DNA of 64,000 nt, from NCBI GenBank assembly GCA_034231615.1, contig CM067298.1, forward strand, positions 6,689,799 through 6,753,798, in the 5' to 3' direction. Source of the DNA: Meghimatium bilineatum (taxonomy: Eukaryota > Mollusca > Gastropoda > Stylommatophora > Philomycidae). Every line of letters begins with the position of its first letter. Within the stretch, counting starts at the first letter, position 1. The position numbers and the translations under genes are program-made. Below, piece by piece: positions 11,400 through 23,264 of this stretch. Under the pieces are notes generated by a model that saw only the letters and a list, made by a program, of their open reading frames with translations, had not been told where the DNA came from and did no database searches.

Positions 11400-12290
11400 T
11401 CTGTAATGTATAAAATATATAATGAAAATAGTTTCCGGAGAATGGAGTTTTCGCGTGCGGGGGCGAAGTGTTAAAATGCATATTATGAAAACGTTACACG
11501 TGAATATTTGCAATTCAATAACTTTAGAAGTAAAATAAATAGTTTATGCTATATATCGTAATCATTTTTTAGAGTGAAGATCGATAGCCATAAGAAGGGT
11601 CTACCATACAAATGATCAAAAAATTTACAATTACATTGCGCATCTGTTTGAAAAATGGGAGAAAGTATCATAATTAAATTTTTTTGTATTTCCTTATAGC
11701 AACAATTTGTGTAGCGTGCTGGCGTGTCAATGAGCATTATGTCATTATTAAATGACATAGTTAAACAGTGGACATGGTTAGGTATTATTAAATGACATCA
11801 ATACTCACGTGCTTGAGTGTCATTATTATAGTCTGACAAAGTAGTGTTTTATTAAATATAGACCCAGACCGTACGTTTAGGGCGGCTGTAAGAACTGCAA
11901 TCTCCATTGACTGATATTGTTTTCATTTTTTTGTTTTAACCACGATTTTTGTAAAATATTTCCCAATCTGATCTAAAAAGCCCATATTTAGGCTAAAAGA
12001 CATAGGAGTGACAAATGTGGTGTGTATGTTACTTTTAAGCTATTGTTAAAAGATGTACATGAAACTAGAAAATAAATATATTACTTTGGATAGAGGTCGG
12101 CGGCTGTTTCAATAGCGACGAAAGACAACGGCCAAGTAAAGGCAAAAGTGCGTGACGAGACAACTAATTTGTAAACATGCGCTCCTCGGATACCTTACTT
12201 GATATATTAACAACAACAATACACAACACAACCCTATCATGCGTCACTACAAGAGGCTACTTGGTTATAGGCCTATTCAGTGATTGACGA
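11400..12290. other. Unassigned AT-rich DNA
   Basis: No coding stretch, tRNA-like head or array recognised on either strand. A 69-codon minus frame at 11549-11758 has no features beyond composition. Confidence 0.4.
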
Positions 12291-12399
12291 CACGTGAGTA
12301 GCCTCTCGAAGCGACGCGAAGTATGGTAGAGTTTTTGTTGATGAAACATGGATTCGGTGATGTACAGAAATCCGTTCTAATTTCTGTATGATTATACAT

Positions 12400-12560
12400 A
12401 CTTCCTTTGAACAAACAGAATTGGTTAGAAAACTGGTCTCACAGCACATGGGGCATTCCCATAAGTGCCCCACCCTCTGTTCCAGCAGCCATTCGACTCG
12501 ATGGTGTTTCTGGTCCAATGCAGCCGAAACAGACATCGACATCAGGGCACAACTCTGGCC
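12400..12560 (-). mobile_element. I-like LINE C-terminal relic
   Basis: Minus-strand peptide VEWLLEQRVGHLWECPMC resembles the final cysteine-pair region of RNase H-bearing LINEs (compare LWMCPVC in group B and the corresponding stretches at 34830-34900 and 48185-48230). Only this end is recognisable. Confidence 0.45.
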
Positions 12561-12599
12561 CTTGCGACAGGGTTCTTTATTGTTCCGCCCACCCGTATC

Positions 12600-12680
12600 G
12601 TGCCCGTAAAAAAAAGGACAGAATTGGAGAGATCTGACCTCCGTAATATGCGCTCACTTCAGCGTTAAAGGAAACTGAAT
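12600..12680 (+). mobile_element. LINE 3'-terminal fragment shared with 30795-30870
   Basis: GACAGAATTGGAGAGATCTG and the following ~50 bp recur at about 30795-30870, where they end an RTE-like RT relic. Here only the terminal piece survives. Confidence 0.55.
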
Positions 12681-12699
12681 GAATGAAATATATAGTTCA

Positions 12700-13290
12700 T
12701 TGTTTACAGAAAGTTGCATTACTTTTATTAACGTAAAAATATTTATGATGATTATCCATAAGCCATCCTTGCTCGTTCCTATATAATGGTGATGCTCCTC
12801 CTTCACAAGCAAAGATTAGCATGGAATGAAAAAAACAATAAAATGTGGTGAACAAATAGAAAAAAAATTCAATTGAGGTTGTCAAATTTGGTTTGGCTCC
12901 CATCGGCAATTCCCCTTGCCACCGCCTGTGTCTCATGTGCCTGTTAATCTTCCGTACCTCTTCCATCCGGTTTCCTAAGTATGTATTCCACATCCACCAC
13001 TCTTTTATTTCTTTGTCTCACTCAACGCCGTGTACGTTATTATTTGCACACGATGCAACCTGATGTATATCCGCGAGATTTCTAGCCTCTAGGATTGCTG
13101 AACACTTGCGTGACATCAGTAACCATGACTTTTCTCCTGTGGCCCTCCACTTCAACAGTAACTCTCACCAAGGTGCACAGGACATTCAGGCCACCGGCTT
13201 GGTCTCCTGGTAACCGGCAGCGTTTCTCGTTAGAGAACCGACTGATTCTTAATCTCGGTACTCTGATGCCATATGTCATCAACAACAAGC
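12700..13290. other. Unassigned mixed repeat-like DNA
   Basis: Two minus-strand frames (12993-12697, 98 codons; 13288-13082, 68 codons) stand out for higher GC. The second reads RVTVEVEGHRRKVMVTDVTQ. I do not recognise either; they could be pieces of an old mobile element. No intact domain or terminal repeat is seen. Confidence 0.3.
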
Positions 13291-13294
13291 TATT

Positions 13295-14520
13295 CTTCTA
13301 ATAACCTCTTACCTCCTTTCGTCCACTTGCTCTTCTTCTTCTCTGCTGCCCCTCCAATCTTTCCTACTGTCTTTTCCCTATCCATCTTTCTTCTCGCTCC
13401 TTTCCTGTATACCGTTACACTCCATTGTGGCGGTTCGGCCTGGGCCTCCACTAAGGGGCTGAGGTTACGGCGACCCGCCAAGTGTGGTTGATGGTAGGTT
13501 ATTACGCCTTGGGACCATGAGAGGCGCGACTGGATCCGGGTTGGGCCTGTTGTGGTCTGGTGCGTCGTTTTGTTGTTTCATCAGCATCCCTGGCCATCGT
13601 ACTTCTTTACTATCTTTCTATGGGTTGATTCACCTATGCATTCCTCCTCTCTTCTCCTTACGATTCCTCGTCCTAATTTATCTATTCCCACCACTTTCGT
13701 TCTTTCCTCTCTACCACTTACAGTGGCACATGAGCGCCCCATTATCAGTTTGGGTCCACCATCGTTTCCTGTCTCTTTACTCTCCACCTAAACTGGTGCC
13801 TTTTTCGTCGACACCTTCTTCCATGTCTCTCTACATCTAGCCCCTTTTATACCTTCATATGACGCTCCTCCCCATTCCTTCCTTGTGTGACGTGTCTCCG
13901 TTTTGGTGCCCATGTCGACCTGCCACTTTTACTTCACTTCTTCCTCGCATCTTTATTTCCCCTTTTTATTCTCCTTCCTTCTCCCCCCCCCCCAATCTCC
14001 TTTCATTTCTTGCTGTCTGTTTCTATGAAACGTTTGGTTTGAGTTATAGATACTGATACGTTCTCCCCCTTTCTTTAGCTTCTACGTCCCTGCCTTACGC
14101 TTGGGTTCTTGATTGCCGTGCGTTATCTCAACTCACTTTGTCTATTCGGCCATTTATACTATTTTATTGCCCGAGGATGTCTTTCCCGCCTCTCTACCGG
14201 GCCTTGGTCTACTATATAATCTGGTATCTTGGTTTAACACGTTCTTTTTTCAAGCTGATACTTTGGAAGATAAGTATGTTAAATTTTAAAATTTACCATA
14301 TTTATTTGCATTATATCTAATCTATTTTAACTTTTTATTTTTTCTGTGCACTTTTCCCTCCTTACTTATCACTATCTTCTCCTCACACCTTCTTCTTCCC
14401 TGCCATATCTTTGCTTCCTCTGTCATCCATTCGCTATTTTTTGTTCCTTCCTATCACAACTATGTTTATCTCTATGTAAGATTTGTTGACTAGTCTTTTA
14501 TTTGTCTTGGTTAAACTTTT
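13295..14520 (+). other. Long pyrimidine-rich tract with strong strand asymmetry
   Basis: For over 1 kb the plus strand is dominated by C and T, including a C11 run near 13984-13994, interrupted by a GC-rich segment at 13430-13570. Open frames here (13484-13840, 13552-13791 and others) are Leu/Ser/Pro/Phe-rich, as expected from composition, and I do not regard them as genes. Confidence 0.6.
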
Positions 14521-14980
14521 TTAGTCGAAACTTCACCTGTCACATTGTTTTATGAATTATGTTGGTAACACTTTTACCTATTTCTATTCATTTTCATAAC
14601 CTGTATGTTTGTTCTGTTCATTTGTTTGCTATCCCCAGGAACTGCTAGAGATTTTCATTTCCTTTGTGTAGTAGGATAGTTTCTCAGACTTTCTTCATAC
14701 CCAGGAGACTTCAGCTTATGACTTAGTGCAAAGCCTATTGAAGAAGAAAAGGGGGTATATGAAACAGGACGGGCTTATAGTTTGCCTGGGTAACCCACTG
14801 TGCATCTTGCCTCCGACAAGGTCTTGCTCCACACCCCCCACACACAGAGTCACTCTTAGGTGGGAGAAGATTCCACCTTGGCTGAATAAATCTGCTCTCG
14901 CTTTTACTGCAGCTTTAGGTTTTGTGCGACCCATATCCTGTACAAAACTTTGATATTCAACAAATGCTATATTTATAGTT
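14521..14980. other. Unassigned; repeat-like segment at 14750-14950
   Basis: 14750-14950 is less AT-rich than its surroundings, with an AATAAA at about 14884, and looks like part of an interspersed repeat. I could not place it in a family. Confidence 0.25.
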
Positions 14981-14984
14981 CACA

Positions 14985-15190
14985 TATGAGTGGTCCTGGG
15001 TTCATTCCCCAGTTGAGGCAGAAATGTTTCTCAGATCGCAACGGCTCCCAGGTCGACCCAGCCTTAAAAGGGTACTGGATTAATCAGGGAAGTAAAGACT
15101 GCGAGGAAGAGGAGATGGCTACTGCCCTCATTTGCAGAGCCTCTAAAATGTGATATCGCTAACATCTCACACTGCTACGGCATTAATAAA
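14985..15190 (+). repeat. SINE-like segment with B-box motif
   Basis: Begins near GTCCTGGGTTCATTCCCC (B-box-like GGTTCATTCCC at about 14998-15008), then about 170 bp of non-tRNA body. No A box can be seen upstream. Followed by a TA microsatellite at about 15212-15226. Confidence 0.4.
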
Positions 15191-15730
15191 TTCTATGGGT
15201 TACTTTACTTTTATATATATATATAATTACCACTCATCATCATAATGTGACATATTTTTTCCAGAACGTGGTCTTCCTTATGCATTCTCTGAACACTATG
15301 CGATTCGACCTGCCGAAACTAGAAACATGTTTAAGCAATTTGGTATAAGCCTATCATTGCAGTTAACTCTGTATTCAGGTATTAATCTTTCCATGCCGTT
15401 ATGTCTCTTATATGAGAGAGAGAAAAAAAACACATACAAAAAACAGCTTTCTTGTTAAGATATTAATGAGCAAGCCCTCTGATGTTTATTGATCTTAACA
15501 AGATTAGTTCACATATTAGTTACCACTAAAACACACACCCACATTCTTTTCTATATGTACGCTGTGTCCCTTGTTTGCCGTGCAGCTTCAGGGGTAGAAG
15601 AGTTCTCTGGAAATGGTCTTCCTGAGTGCTGTTTGTAAGCTTGTTCCTGTGGCTTTTGTTATTTCTGTGATCCATCTTTTACAAGATAAATGGCAACGAC
15701 TACAGATTAATTGAAATTTGCATTCAGAAC
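15190..15730. other. Unassigned AT-rich DNA
   Basis: No gene or repeat family recognised. Confidence 0.4.
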
Positions 15731-15734
15731 AACC

Positions 15735-16600
15735 TATTCATAACTAACACATTCTTCACGCACAGAGAATCCCAAGTTTACACCTGGTACAAGTGAACGA
15801 TTTAGACTGCAAAAGCCAGATAGACTTTATATTAACAAGAAGAACCAACAGAATGAAAATAACAGACTCAAGAGCCATACCAAACAAGTGTGTAGACACC
15901 GACCATAAAACAGTAATAGTAGTTGTAAAAGCACACAGAAGAGAAAGAAGAACAACAAAGATAAGAAACCAACAACAATTAAAATACGCACACTTAAGGA
16001 CGACATGGTAAGGGAGCAACACACATTTAAAAAATCACAGAAAAATTACCAGTAGATACTACAACAGAAGAAGAATGGAAACTATTCAAAGATGCTATCA
16101 CACAAGCAGCAGGAGAAGCATGCTAATACAAGAAGAACAGTGTAAAGAAACCAAAAATAACAGCATGGTGGAATGAAGAAGTTAAAAAAAGTGACATGAG
16201 AAAAGAAACAGAAATATAAGACATGGGTAAAAAGTAAAAACCAAGTAGATTACATAGAACAATATAAAAAAAACAAATGTCAAGAAAGTCATTAACACTG
16301 CCAAAAATCAACTCATGAAAAGAATATGGAGACATGCTCAATGCAGATTATAAAAATGCACAAAGAGGTAAGAGGTTCTACAAGAAAATCAAGAAACAAA
16401 TATGATATATATGGACCAACAGAAATAATAAATAACAAAAATGGTAATGCACTAAAAGCATCGAAGCAAATAATGGATAGATGGCAATCCTATTTCAAGG
16501 AACTACTAAACCTACAGGAAGGAGAAGACACAACAATAAACACTACAGTAGCGAACCTAGAACCAAATATACTACTATCAGAAAAGAAAATGCAATAAAC
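15735..16600 (+). mobile_element. RTE-like LINE endonuclease/linker fragment
   Basis: Frame from about 15793 reads NDLDCKSQIDFILTRR...CVDTDHKTVIVVVK, the C-terminal APE endonuclease motifs (D-F-I and SDH/TDH) of RTE-like elements. 16326-16598 reads ASKQIMDRWQSYFKELLNLQ, the conserved linker before RT domain 0. Several frame breaks lie between. The RT itself is absent, so the element was truncated or deleted at 3'. Confidence 0.7.
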
Positions 16601-16689
16601 AAAGCAGTGTACCAGGCTATAGCTTATTTTTCTGTAACAAGAAATAACTACTGTTACCAGTGACTATCTAGTTGATATTGAGCTTGCTC

Positions 16690-16800
16690 CTCTGCCATGG
16701 GACATACCGTTACCCATTATATAACCATTGCATTCCGCTCTCTGGACTACATCCTGCTAAACCACAGGAATTTGAGAATGAACACAGAAAAAAGACATAT
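16690..16800 (+). repeat. GAA-tailed non-autonomous repeat, partial copy
   Basis: CATTCCGCTCTCTGGACTAC followed by ATCCTGCTAAAC and a GAATTTGAGAATGAACACAG end is shared with copies at 32950-33075, 35725-35790, 29870-29925, 42145-42225 (+) and 25325-25470, 32600-32650 and 63050-63200 (-). Confidence 0.65.
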
Positions 16801-18125
16801 AACACTTGAACGTATGTAAACAGCATACAAACACATCAACAAGATATAACTATAATCATTTTATTTTCTGTCATTTTTAATTTTAAAAAGTGTCATGGGC
16901 AAAGAACAAATATTCATCAAAAACAGGAGCAAAAATAATCAGTGAGCTTGTCAAGATCTGATAACACAACAATCTATAATGACATTCACAATGTTCTCGA
17001 ACTTCTTCAAATCAGGTCAACCGCCAGAAAGGGAAAAAAAGATCTACATCTGTATATTAAAAAAACGTTTAAGAGATTCACTGTCCATATAAAAATATAT
17101 TTGGAGGGAAAACTACAAAAAAAGAATAAAACAAACAGGAGTTCTTTAAGAAATGTGATATGATAAATCTACGTTCACAATATGTATAAATATTGCAAGC
17201 AAGTCATTATCACTTCAAATCACAACTATCATGGATTTCAGTATCCACAAGACGGATCACAATCTGCAGCAAAAATTGATATGCAATTCACAAATTTGTT
17301 ACTGTGACAAACAAGTCATCAATTAAAGGCACATGTGTTTATGTCATGGTTTTCTCAGTGCGCTGTGATTCTTCAATGCTGCTATAATCTGACTTTATAA
17401 TCATTGATTTATGCTGCATGTAGAATGATTGAAAGACATTTATGTTCTTGCAGAAACTACATATAATCATAAACACCAGTTTTCACATTCCAATTTGGAA
17501 AAGAAAAAAAACCACTTATATGAAAACCACATACAGTGGATCAATTTGGCATGTCATAGAATATAAACAATGTAATTATGCGGCCAGTTCCCTGCTATTT
17601 TAACGGGGGGGGGGGGGGGGGGGGAACTTGTGTGAAAAGTGTCAAGGAATAAACTTATGCAATAAAAATACATAAATGACATCCAACCTCACATTTGTTT
17701 TTAGTTAAATTATGTTAATCAACATTGACACACTCTTTCAAAATCCCTCTCACAGTATATGATAAATTATGCATGCTAATGGTTCCCATAGCTCAGATGT
17801 TACATACTTTCCTTGGCTGCCTCATCCCTACTTGTGCCAGGATTCCAGATTCTGTCATCTGTAATATATCTTCTTCCAGTCTTATATTTTCATGTAGTGT
17901 TCAGGTAAGAGATGTTAATGTAATCCTTGTCCCATAGCATTAGTGAACTTTAACCCAATAATCTATGCAGATTACAATATGCAATCTGCTTCATGCCCTC
18001 ATGTCTGAGTCACTCATTTTTATCTTTCCAAGCATGAAATGAGTGCTGCTACTGAAGCTTCTAGTGTTTTTGTGCCAGAAATAATTTGTCTCAAACTCCA
18101 TTCTCACGATGACGGATGTTGCTGT
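16801..18125. other. Unassigned AT-rich DNA with a G20 homopolymer
   Basis: 17605-17624 is an uninterrupted run of 20 G. Otherwise no gene, LINE motif or SINE head recognised. Confidence 0.4.
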
Positions 18126-18356
18126 GTAAGATCCATTCAGCCCCGCTACAGTTCAATCCTCAGCTTTGGCAGAAAAATTCCACCATGACTTCTTACCATA
18201 GAAACAGCAGTCTATATTTATAATAACATGTGTAGTGTTATCACAGAGAAATTGTTTGATTTTAAGTTCCATCTCCCATTTCTGGCATGTTCCATCCATC
18301 TCCCCAGGGTAAGAATGATCTGTATATAGTTCTCCATATTCCCCACCCCAGTGTTT

Positions 18357-18560
18357 AGGGATCCCTGTAGCGCAGTGGTTAAGCTGTTTGCCATGTGAGA
18401 TTTTTTTCATATTCCTGGGGATTATCGATTAAATCTACGGAGTTACATGCTATGGGTGGTACTCTTGGAAGGCGGTTTGCCATTTTTAGAGGGGAGTAGT
18501 ACATATGAGGAAACCCAAGTACAATGAAATCACTCCTCTATGTCATTTGAGCCCTAGTGT
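18357..18560 (+). repeat. tRNA-derived SINE, type alpha
   Basis: Head with an A-box match TAGCGCAGTGGTTAAG at about 18367-18382; the B box is degraded. The body has GTTACATGCTATGGGTGGTA and ends CAATGAAATCACTCCTCTAT. The same body is in copies at 24040-24270 and 37150-37410. Confidence 0.7.
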
Positions 18561-19550
18561 TTATCCACTCCTCTCCTGTAACTAAATAATCAGTTGCGGT
18601 CATCAGCACAATTGTTGCTTCCACCTTGTGCCATCCATGGAGTTCCCTTCTTAAGTCTAAAAACCCATGCCCTTAGTGTTCCTGTAGAATATGCCATGCA
18701 TTTATTGTATGCAATATTTGTAATCATTTGTGGGAATGGCTGCCTATTGAATTTTTCCTGGAAAACTGAAAATGATTTTCTAGACATGCATTTATGCAAC
18801 ATAGGAACCGTTAAAAATATTTAACCATTTAAACTGCACATAGTTCCCCAATGAACAATGTACTGTGACAAACTCACCATTCGCAAGAAATCTGCTATGA
18901 GTATTATAATCTACAAAGTTCTTACACAAAATGTGTTTTTGTCATAGAACATGATAATATATGTTACATTGTAGGACATATTTGTTGTCTCATAGACATC
19001 AACAAACATAACAGGAGAAGAGATATCAATAACATCTGCTCTTTATCCTGTATCTTAGATAAGATATTTCTTGTCATATCATTCTGTCCGAATTTGTGGC
19101 GGAAAGGTAAACTGCACCTCATATGATTCAATCCTGACCACATGCAATTGTGCATCCGAAATGTTCAGAAAGTACAGGCAACTTGCTGAACATAAGCGTT
19201 AGCTAGAAAATCGTTACATCCAAAAATTCTGGGTTGATGGTACATTCAGAACAGAATATGCTAACAACCATGTGCAGAAAGGAGTAAATAATGCAGCTCT
19301 GCTGTTAAAACTAGCAGCACAATTCGATATCCGGCTCAAATAACACAAAAATGTTTGCTGATTATTTCAGAGCAACCTATCAACAAATACATTTCTAGTC
19401 TCTGATTGCTCCACTGAGATCAACAACAGGATCAAAGGCCAAATAAACATTTCAAAATATGACAAAATATTCTATGCAATGGAGTAGAAGCAATACATGT
19501 GCAAGTTTGAGTGATAGAATGTTATATTCAACCAAATTTTCTATATGGAT
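18561..19550. other. Unassigned AT-rich DNA
   Basis: No gene recognised. From about 19150 faint coding of the downstream group F/G LINE may begin, but motifs appear only after 19560. Confidence 0.35.
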
Positions 19551-19559
19551 GAGAAAGAG

Positions 19560-21385
19560 CCAAGCTACAATCCAGACTGGGCAGCTGGAAAGAAAAAAAA
19601 CAGAGAATTGCTGAACCTTGAAAGGGACACTAAGAAATTATAGAAACTGGTAAAACAACTAAATGACGAAGGTACAGGGAGAAATACAAGGATCACACTT
19701 TTACAAAGATTGAAATATTTTAACAGGTAAACGGGCAGCTGATTACTTTGCAGACTCCTTTGCAGAAGACAACAACTGCAAAGTTAACCCAGACAAACAG
19801 GAGGTTTGAGAGAACCAGCAAAAACATTGGACAAGATGAACCTATACCTAAAGTCATGAAGGCTGGAATGATGAAAGAACTGGAGCATGCAATATCCAAA
19901 TTGAAAAGTCCCCTGGAGCTGATGGAGTGTCCAATTAAATGATGAAAACCTGGGAACTGCAGATCTTCAACACAAGCTGGACCACAGGTAATATTCCACA
20001 GGCATGGAGGAAAGCAATAATGATACCACTCCTAAAATCAGGAAAAGATGGCAACACAGTTTCCAATTAAAGGATCATCAGCCTCACAAGCTGTCTATAC
20101 ACAAAACAATGGAATGAATTATCAATCTTAGGATGCAGTGGTACCTTGAAAGTGAAAACCTTCTGGTATCACAGCAAGCAGGTTTCAGACAGTGCTACTC
20201 TAATGAAGATCAGACAACCTATCTCTCCCAAGAGATTGAGTGGCAATGTATGCTGACAACCTGGTGCATGGAAGAACATTCGACAGTGGTCACTGAACAA
20301 ATACAAAGAGCTATTGATGTCTTAACCCTATTGGCAAATAGATGGTGCATCAGCATCAACACAGATAGGTGCAACACTACTCTTTACTCTCTCACCAAAT
20401 GATAAAATCCAATGTTATCAATATAGATGGAGAACTTTTGAAAGAAGACAACCCACATACCTTGGAGTTACTTTTGATGATAATCTGACATGGAAACAAC
20501 TCATAAACAAATCAACAACAAAAGCCAGGAGGAAGTTAGCTATCCTGAGAAAACTAAGTGGAACAACATGGGGAGCCAGTGGGAATATACCCCATAAAGC
20601 TTACCGGGATGGCATAAGACCACTCTGGAATACGGTTCATCTGCGTGGTGTTCTGCATCAAACACCACATTACAAAATCTAGATAAAGTACAAAATCAGG
20701 CACTTAGGATAATGTTGGGAGTAATGAAATCAACACCCATAGTAGAGATGCAGAAAATGGGAAGAACGTAAACACTTGATGAACTCAGAGACACCAAAGT
20801 ACTAATTCAAGCAGAAAAGTTTCAGTGTATGCCAAGTCATCTAATAAAGGAAAGATTCCAAAATCTAGCAATGGGGCGACTGAAAAGAAACAGACCTACC
20901 TGAATTTGGCACATCCTTAAGGTCTGTACCAGAACAAACCCCGTGGAGTGAAAGGCATGGAATACCAATATATATTCAGACCCACGTGAAAGGAGTACCA
21001 AACAAGTACCAATCATCTACCATCAGAAGAAACAGATGATCAAGTCAATAATAAAGCCTCAAACACAAGATGACTATCACTTTATGAACAGATCAGAACA
21101 AGTTGTAATTCTAAGCCTCAGAACGGGACACAACCGACTCCGCAGTCACGTGCACAAAATTCACGATTCGCAACATGGCCATGTGTACAGGCAGCACAGA
21201 GTGCCAAACATATACTTCAAGAGTGTTCTAAGTATGAAATGCTGAAGCAGACATTTTGGCCTGAGGAAACAACACTGGAATCAAAGATCTATGGGCCACT
21301 GTGTGAACTATAAAAGACAGTTGAGTTTTATTCAGGAGATAGAATTACATATATAGACATGTTTCAAGTGAATGAAAGAAGAAGA
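19560..21385 (+). mobile_element. Group F/G LINE (I-like), heavily decayed
   Basis: Plus-strand pieces in RT order: ISKLKSP and LMECP (19870-19930, altered KSPGADGVSN), then SWTTGNIPQAWRKAIMIPLLK (19970-20035), QQAGFRQCYSNEDQTTYLSQ (20170-20230), EHSTVVTEQIQRAID followed by NRWCISINTD (20275-20365) and YLGVTFDDNLTWK (20460-20495). The post-RNase H TGHNRLRSH lies at 21128-21155. The region holding the YADD box and most of RNase H is deleted. The 3' end is TAGACATGTTTCAAGTGAAT followed by GAAAGAAGAAGAA at 21354-21385, the same tail as the copy at 48358-50236. Many frame breaks. Confidence 0.75.
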
Positions 21386-21780
21386 ATATGGGTGCAAAGC
21401 ATGGATGTAAACAAAAGAGCTCAAGATATTCTGGAAGCAACTGAGAGGCTTTTTTTCTTGAGAAGAATGATGACCATTTTATGGACAATGAAGAAAACTA
21501 ATATAAAATGTTCTCAGAGATGCTGGAGTAAAAAGACAAATTATAGCAGAAATTTAAAGTAGACAGTCAACACTTTAGGGTATGTGCAAAGACAAGCAGA
21601 ACTTGAACATTTAGTAATCACTGAACAGATCAAGAGAATGGACAGAGGAAGACAAAGAGATATATTTCTGGATGGGTTGTCACTGGGACACAAAAAGATG
21701 TCACCAACTGAACTTACTAACAACCAGAGACAGAGAGTTGTGGAGAAACATGAGTGCATACGCCACCCTGCATGATATTT
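21386..21780 (+). mobile_element. RTE-like LINE C-terminal fragment
   Basis: LGYVQRQAELEHLVITEQIK, then RGRQRDIFLDGL and LTNNQRQRVVEKHE match the extreme C terminus of RTE-like polymerases. Its last ~45 bp are the source-like sequence for the 44-bp units at 61935-62090. Confidence 0.6.
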
Positions 21781-21913
21781 TATTGATTTATTTCCAACAC
21801 ATACAGTATGTGATCAAGTAATTTAGTTGAGTCTTTTTTAAATCTGAGTACATTTATAAAATAAAACATAGGTGATAACATAAATATCAGATAAAAATGG
21901 AAGTTTTTATTTG

Positions 21914-22045
21914 AATGCAGCCATTTATTTTACACCTGTTAGATTCTCAAAATATGAATGCAGTTATTCATTTACACCTGTTAGATTCTCAAAATATGAA
22001 TGCAGTTATTCATTTACACCTGTTAGATTCGTAAAATATGAATAC
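21914..22045 (+). repeat. 42-bp minisatellite, three copies
   Basis: Unit with ATTTACACCTGTTAGATTCT and CAAAATATGAATGCAGTT; the last copy has diverged. Confidence 0.9.
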
Positions 22046-22089
22046 AGCATGAATCCTTGTGCACTGAAACACCAGAATATTAAGTACAT

Positions 22090-22720
22090 CAGATAATGTT
22101 ATTTTCAAAACATGTATTCTTTAATTAGTCACTTATAATCAGGTAAAAAAAAAAAGGTAAAATTTGTCAGCATGTAAAATGTATGTTGGAACAGATCAAT
22201 AAGACATTGAGAATTCAGTGGTGAAACAAAGAATTGTTGCTTACACTCGGACACATCAAGTACATAAAACACTACCTGTAACTGTCTTTGTAACATCAGT
22301 CATCAGGATCAGCAGCAGGCTTACTCTGACAATGGCATCCACATCACAGCTACTTTGTACTGGCTGCTTAGTTTTGTTATAGTATTTGGAGGTATTCTAT
22401 TTACCTGCAAATGTGCTTTTAAAACAATTTTGGAAGTCACAACCTCATAAATAGAAGTCAAATGACTCAACCACAATACCAAAGAATCCCTACTTCTTTA
22501 ATTTAAAACCCATCAAAAATCCATTTACAAAATCTGAATGAGACACTCATAACTTAAAAACTTGGAAGTTGTTAGGATCTTGAAAAAAGGAAATATAACC
22601 ACAAGATTACCTATTACACTGGGGGGAAAAATGTGTTATCCTTTGATGATTTTTTAAATACAATAGTTGTTATAGATAACTTTCCTAAAGCCCGCTTATT
22701 CCCAGATGCTATATAAGGAC
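22090..22720. other. Unassigned AT-rich DNA
   Basis: No gene, SINE head or array recognised. Confidence 0.4.
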
Positions 22721-22739
22721 GTGAATCTAGGACAGTTAC

Positions 22740-22965
22740 CAATAAGGTGAAAAATAAAATTGTAGCATTTGAAACAAAATGTTACAGAAAAATCCTGAGA
22801 ATACAAAAAAAGGATCACCAATGAGATCCTCAATTCTTATCATTCTGAGAGAACTGAATGTTAAATAAAATTGGATAAACAAGACTCTCTTGGAAATTAC
22901 AATATTTTGGCTATACCAAACAAAGGAAAAGGCACATCACAAATTCAATATTCCTATCAACATTG
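22740..22965 (+). mobile_element. RTE-like LINE relic
   Basis: NKVKNKIVAFETKCYRKILR followed by IQKKDH parallels INAFELKCYRKILRISWKDK of the copy at 7650-8916. Several stops follow. Confidence 0.6.
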
Positions 22966-22989
22966 TCACCAATGTCAGACATGGACACT

Positions 22990-23262
22990 AACTAAAGAAC
23001 ACTATTACATGTGAAATGAGATATCTAAGAAAAGCAGCCCAACAGAGCAAAAAGAGATCTTGTGACTATTTAAAAAAATTACAAAAACTGTTGGAACAAT
23101 ATCTGTGGTAAAATTTATTGAAAAACTGAGATTGAAATGGTTCAGCCACTTAACAAGAATTAACCCACACTGGCCAGCAACAAAAGCATACATGAAAATT
23201 GAGACTGCAAGAATACTGCATTGCAGAGATGGAAATTGTTGTGAACATTCAGAAATATCTAT
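22990..23262 (+). mobile_element. RTE-like LINE relic (J-related)
   Basis: Frame pieces CEMRYLRKAAQQSKK and EKLRLKWFSHLTRINPHWPA resemble the KRFGHLMRINDQLPIRAY region of J copies. Only the C-terminal part is present. Confidence 0.5.
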
Positions 23263-23264
23263 CT

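Noticed and set aside
12310-12360. VFVDETWIR, similar to the first Asp block of Tc1/mariner transposases
   Set aside because: Only nine residues match; no other transposase motif or terminal repeat is near, so chance is likelier.
13082-13288. Minus-strand frame with RVTVEVEGHRRKVMVTDV as a host exon
   Set aside because: No splice sites at matching phase, no recognised domain, and it lies in repeat-like DNA; left as unassigned.
14750-14960. Possible solo LTR, from an AATAAA and sharp composition change
   Set aside because: No terminal TG/CA pair, no target duplication seen, and no second copy or internal LTR-element coding in the window.
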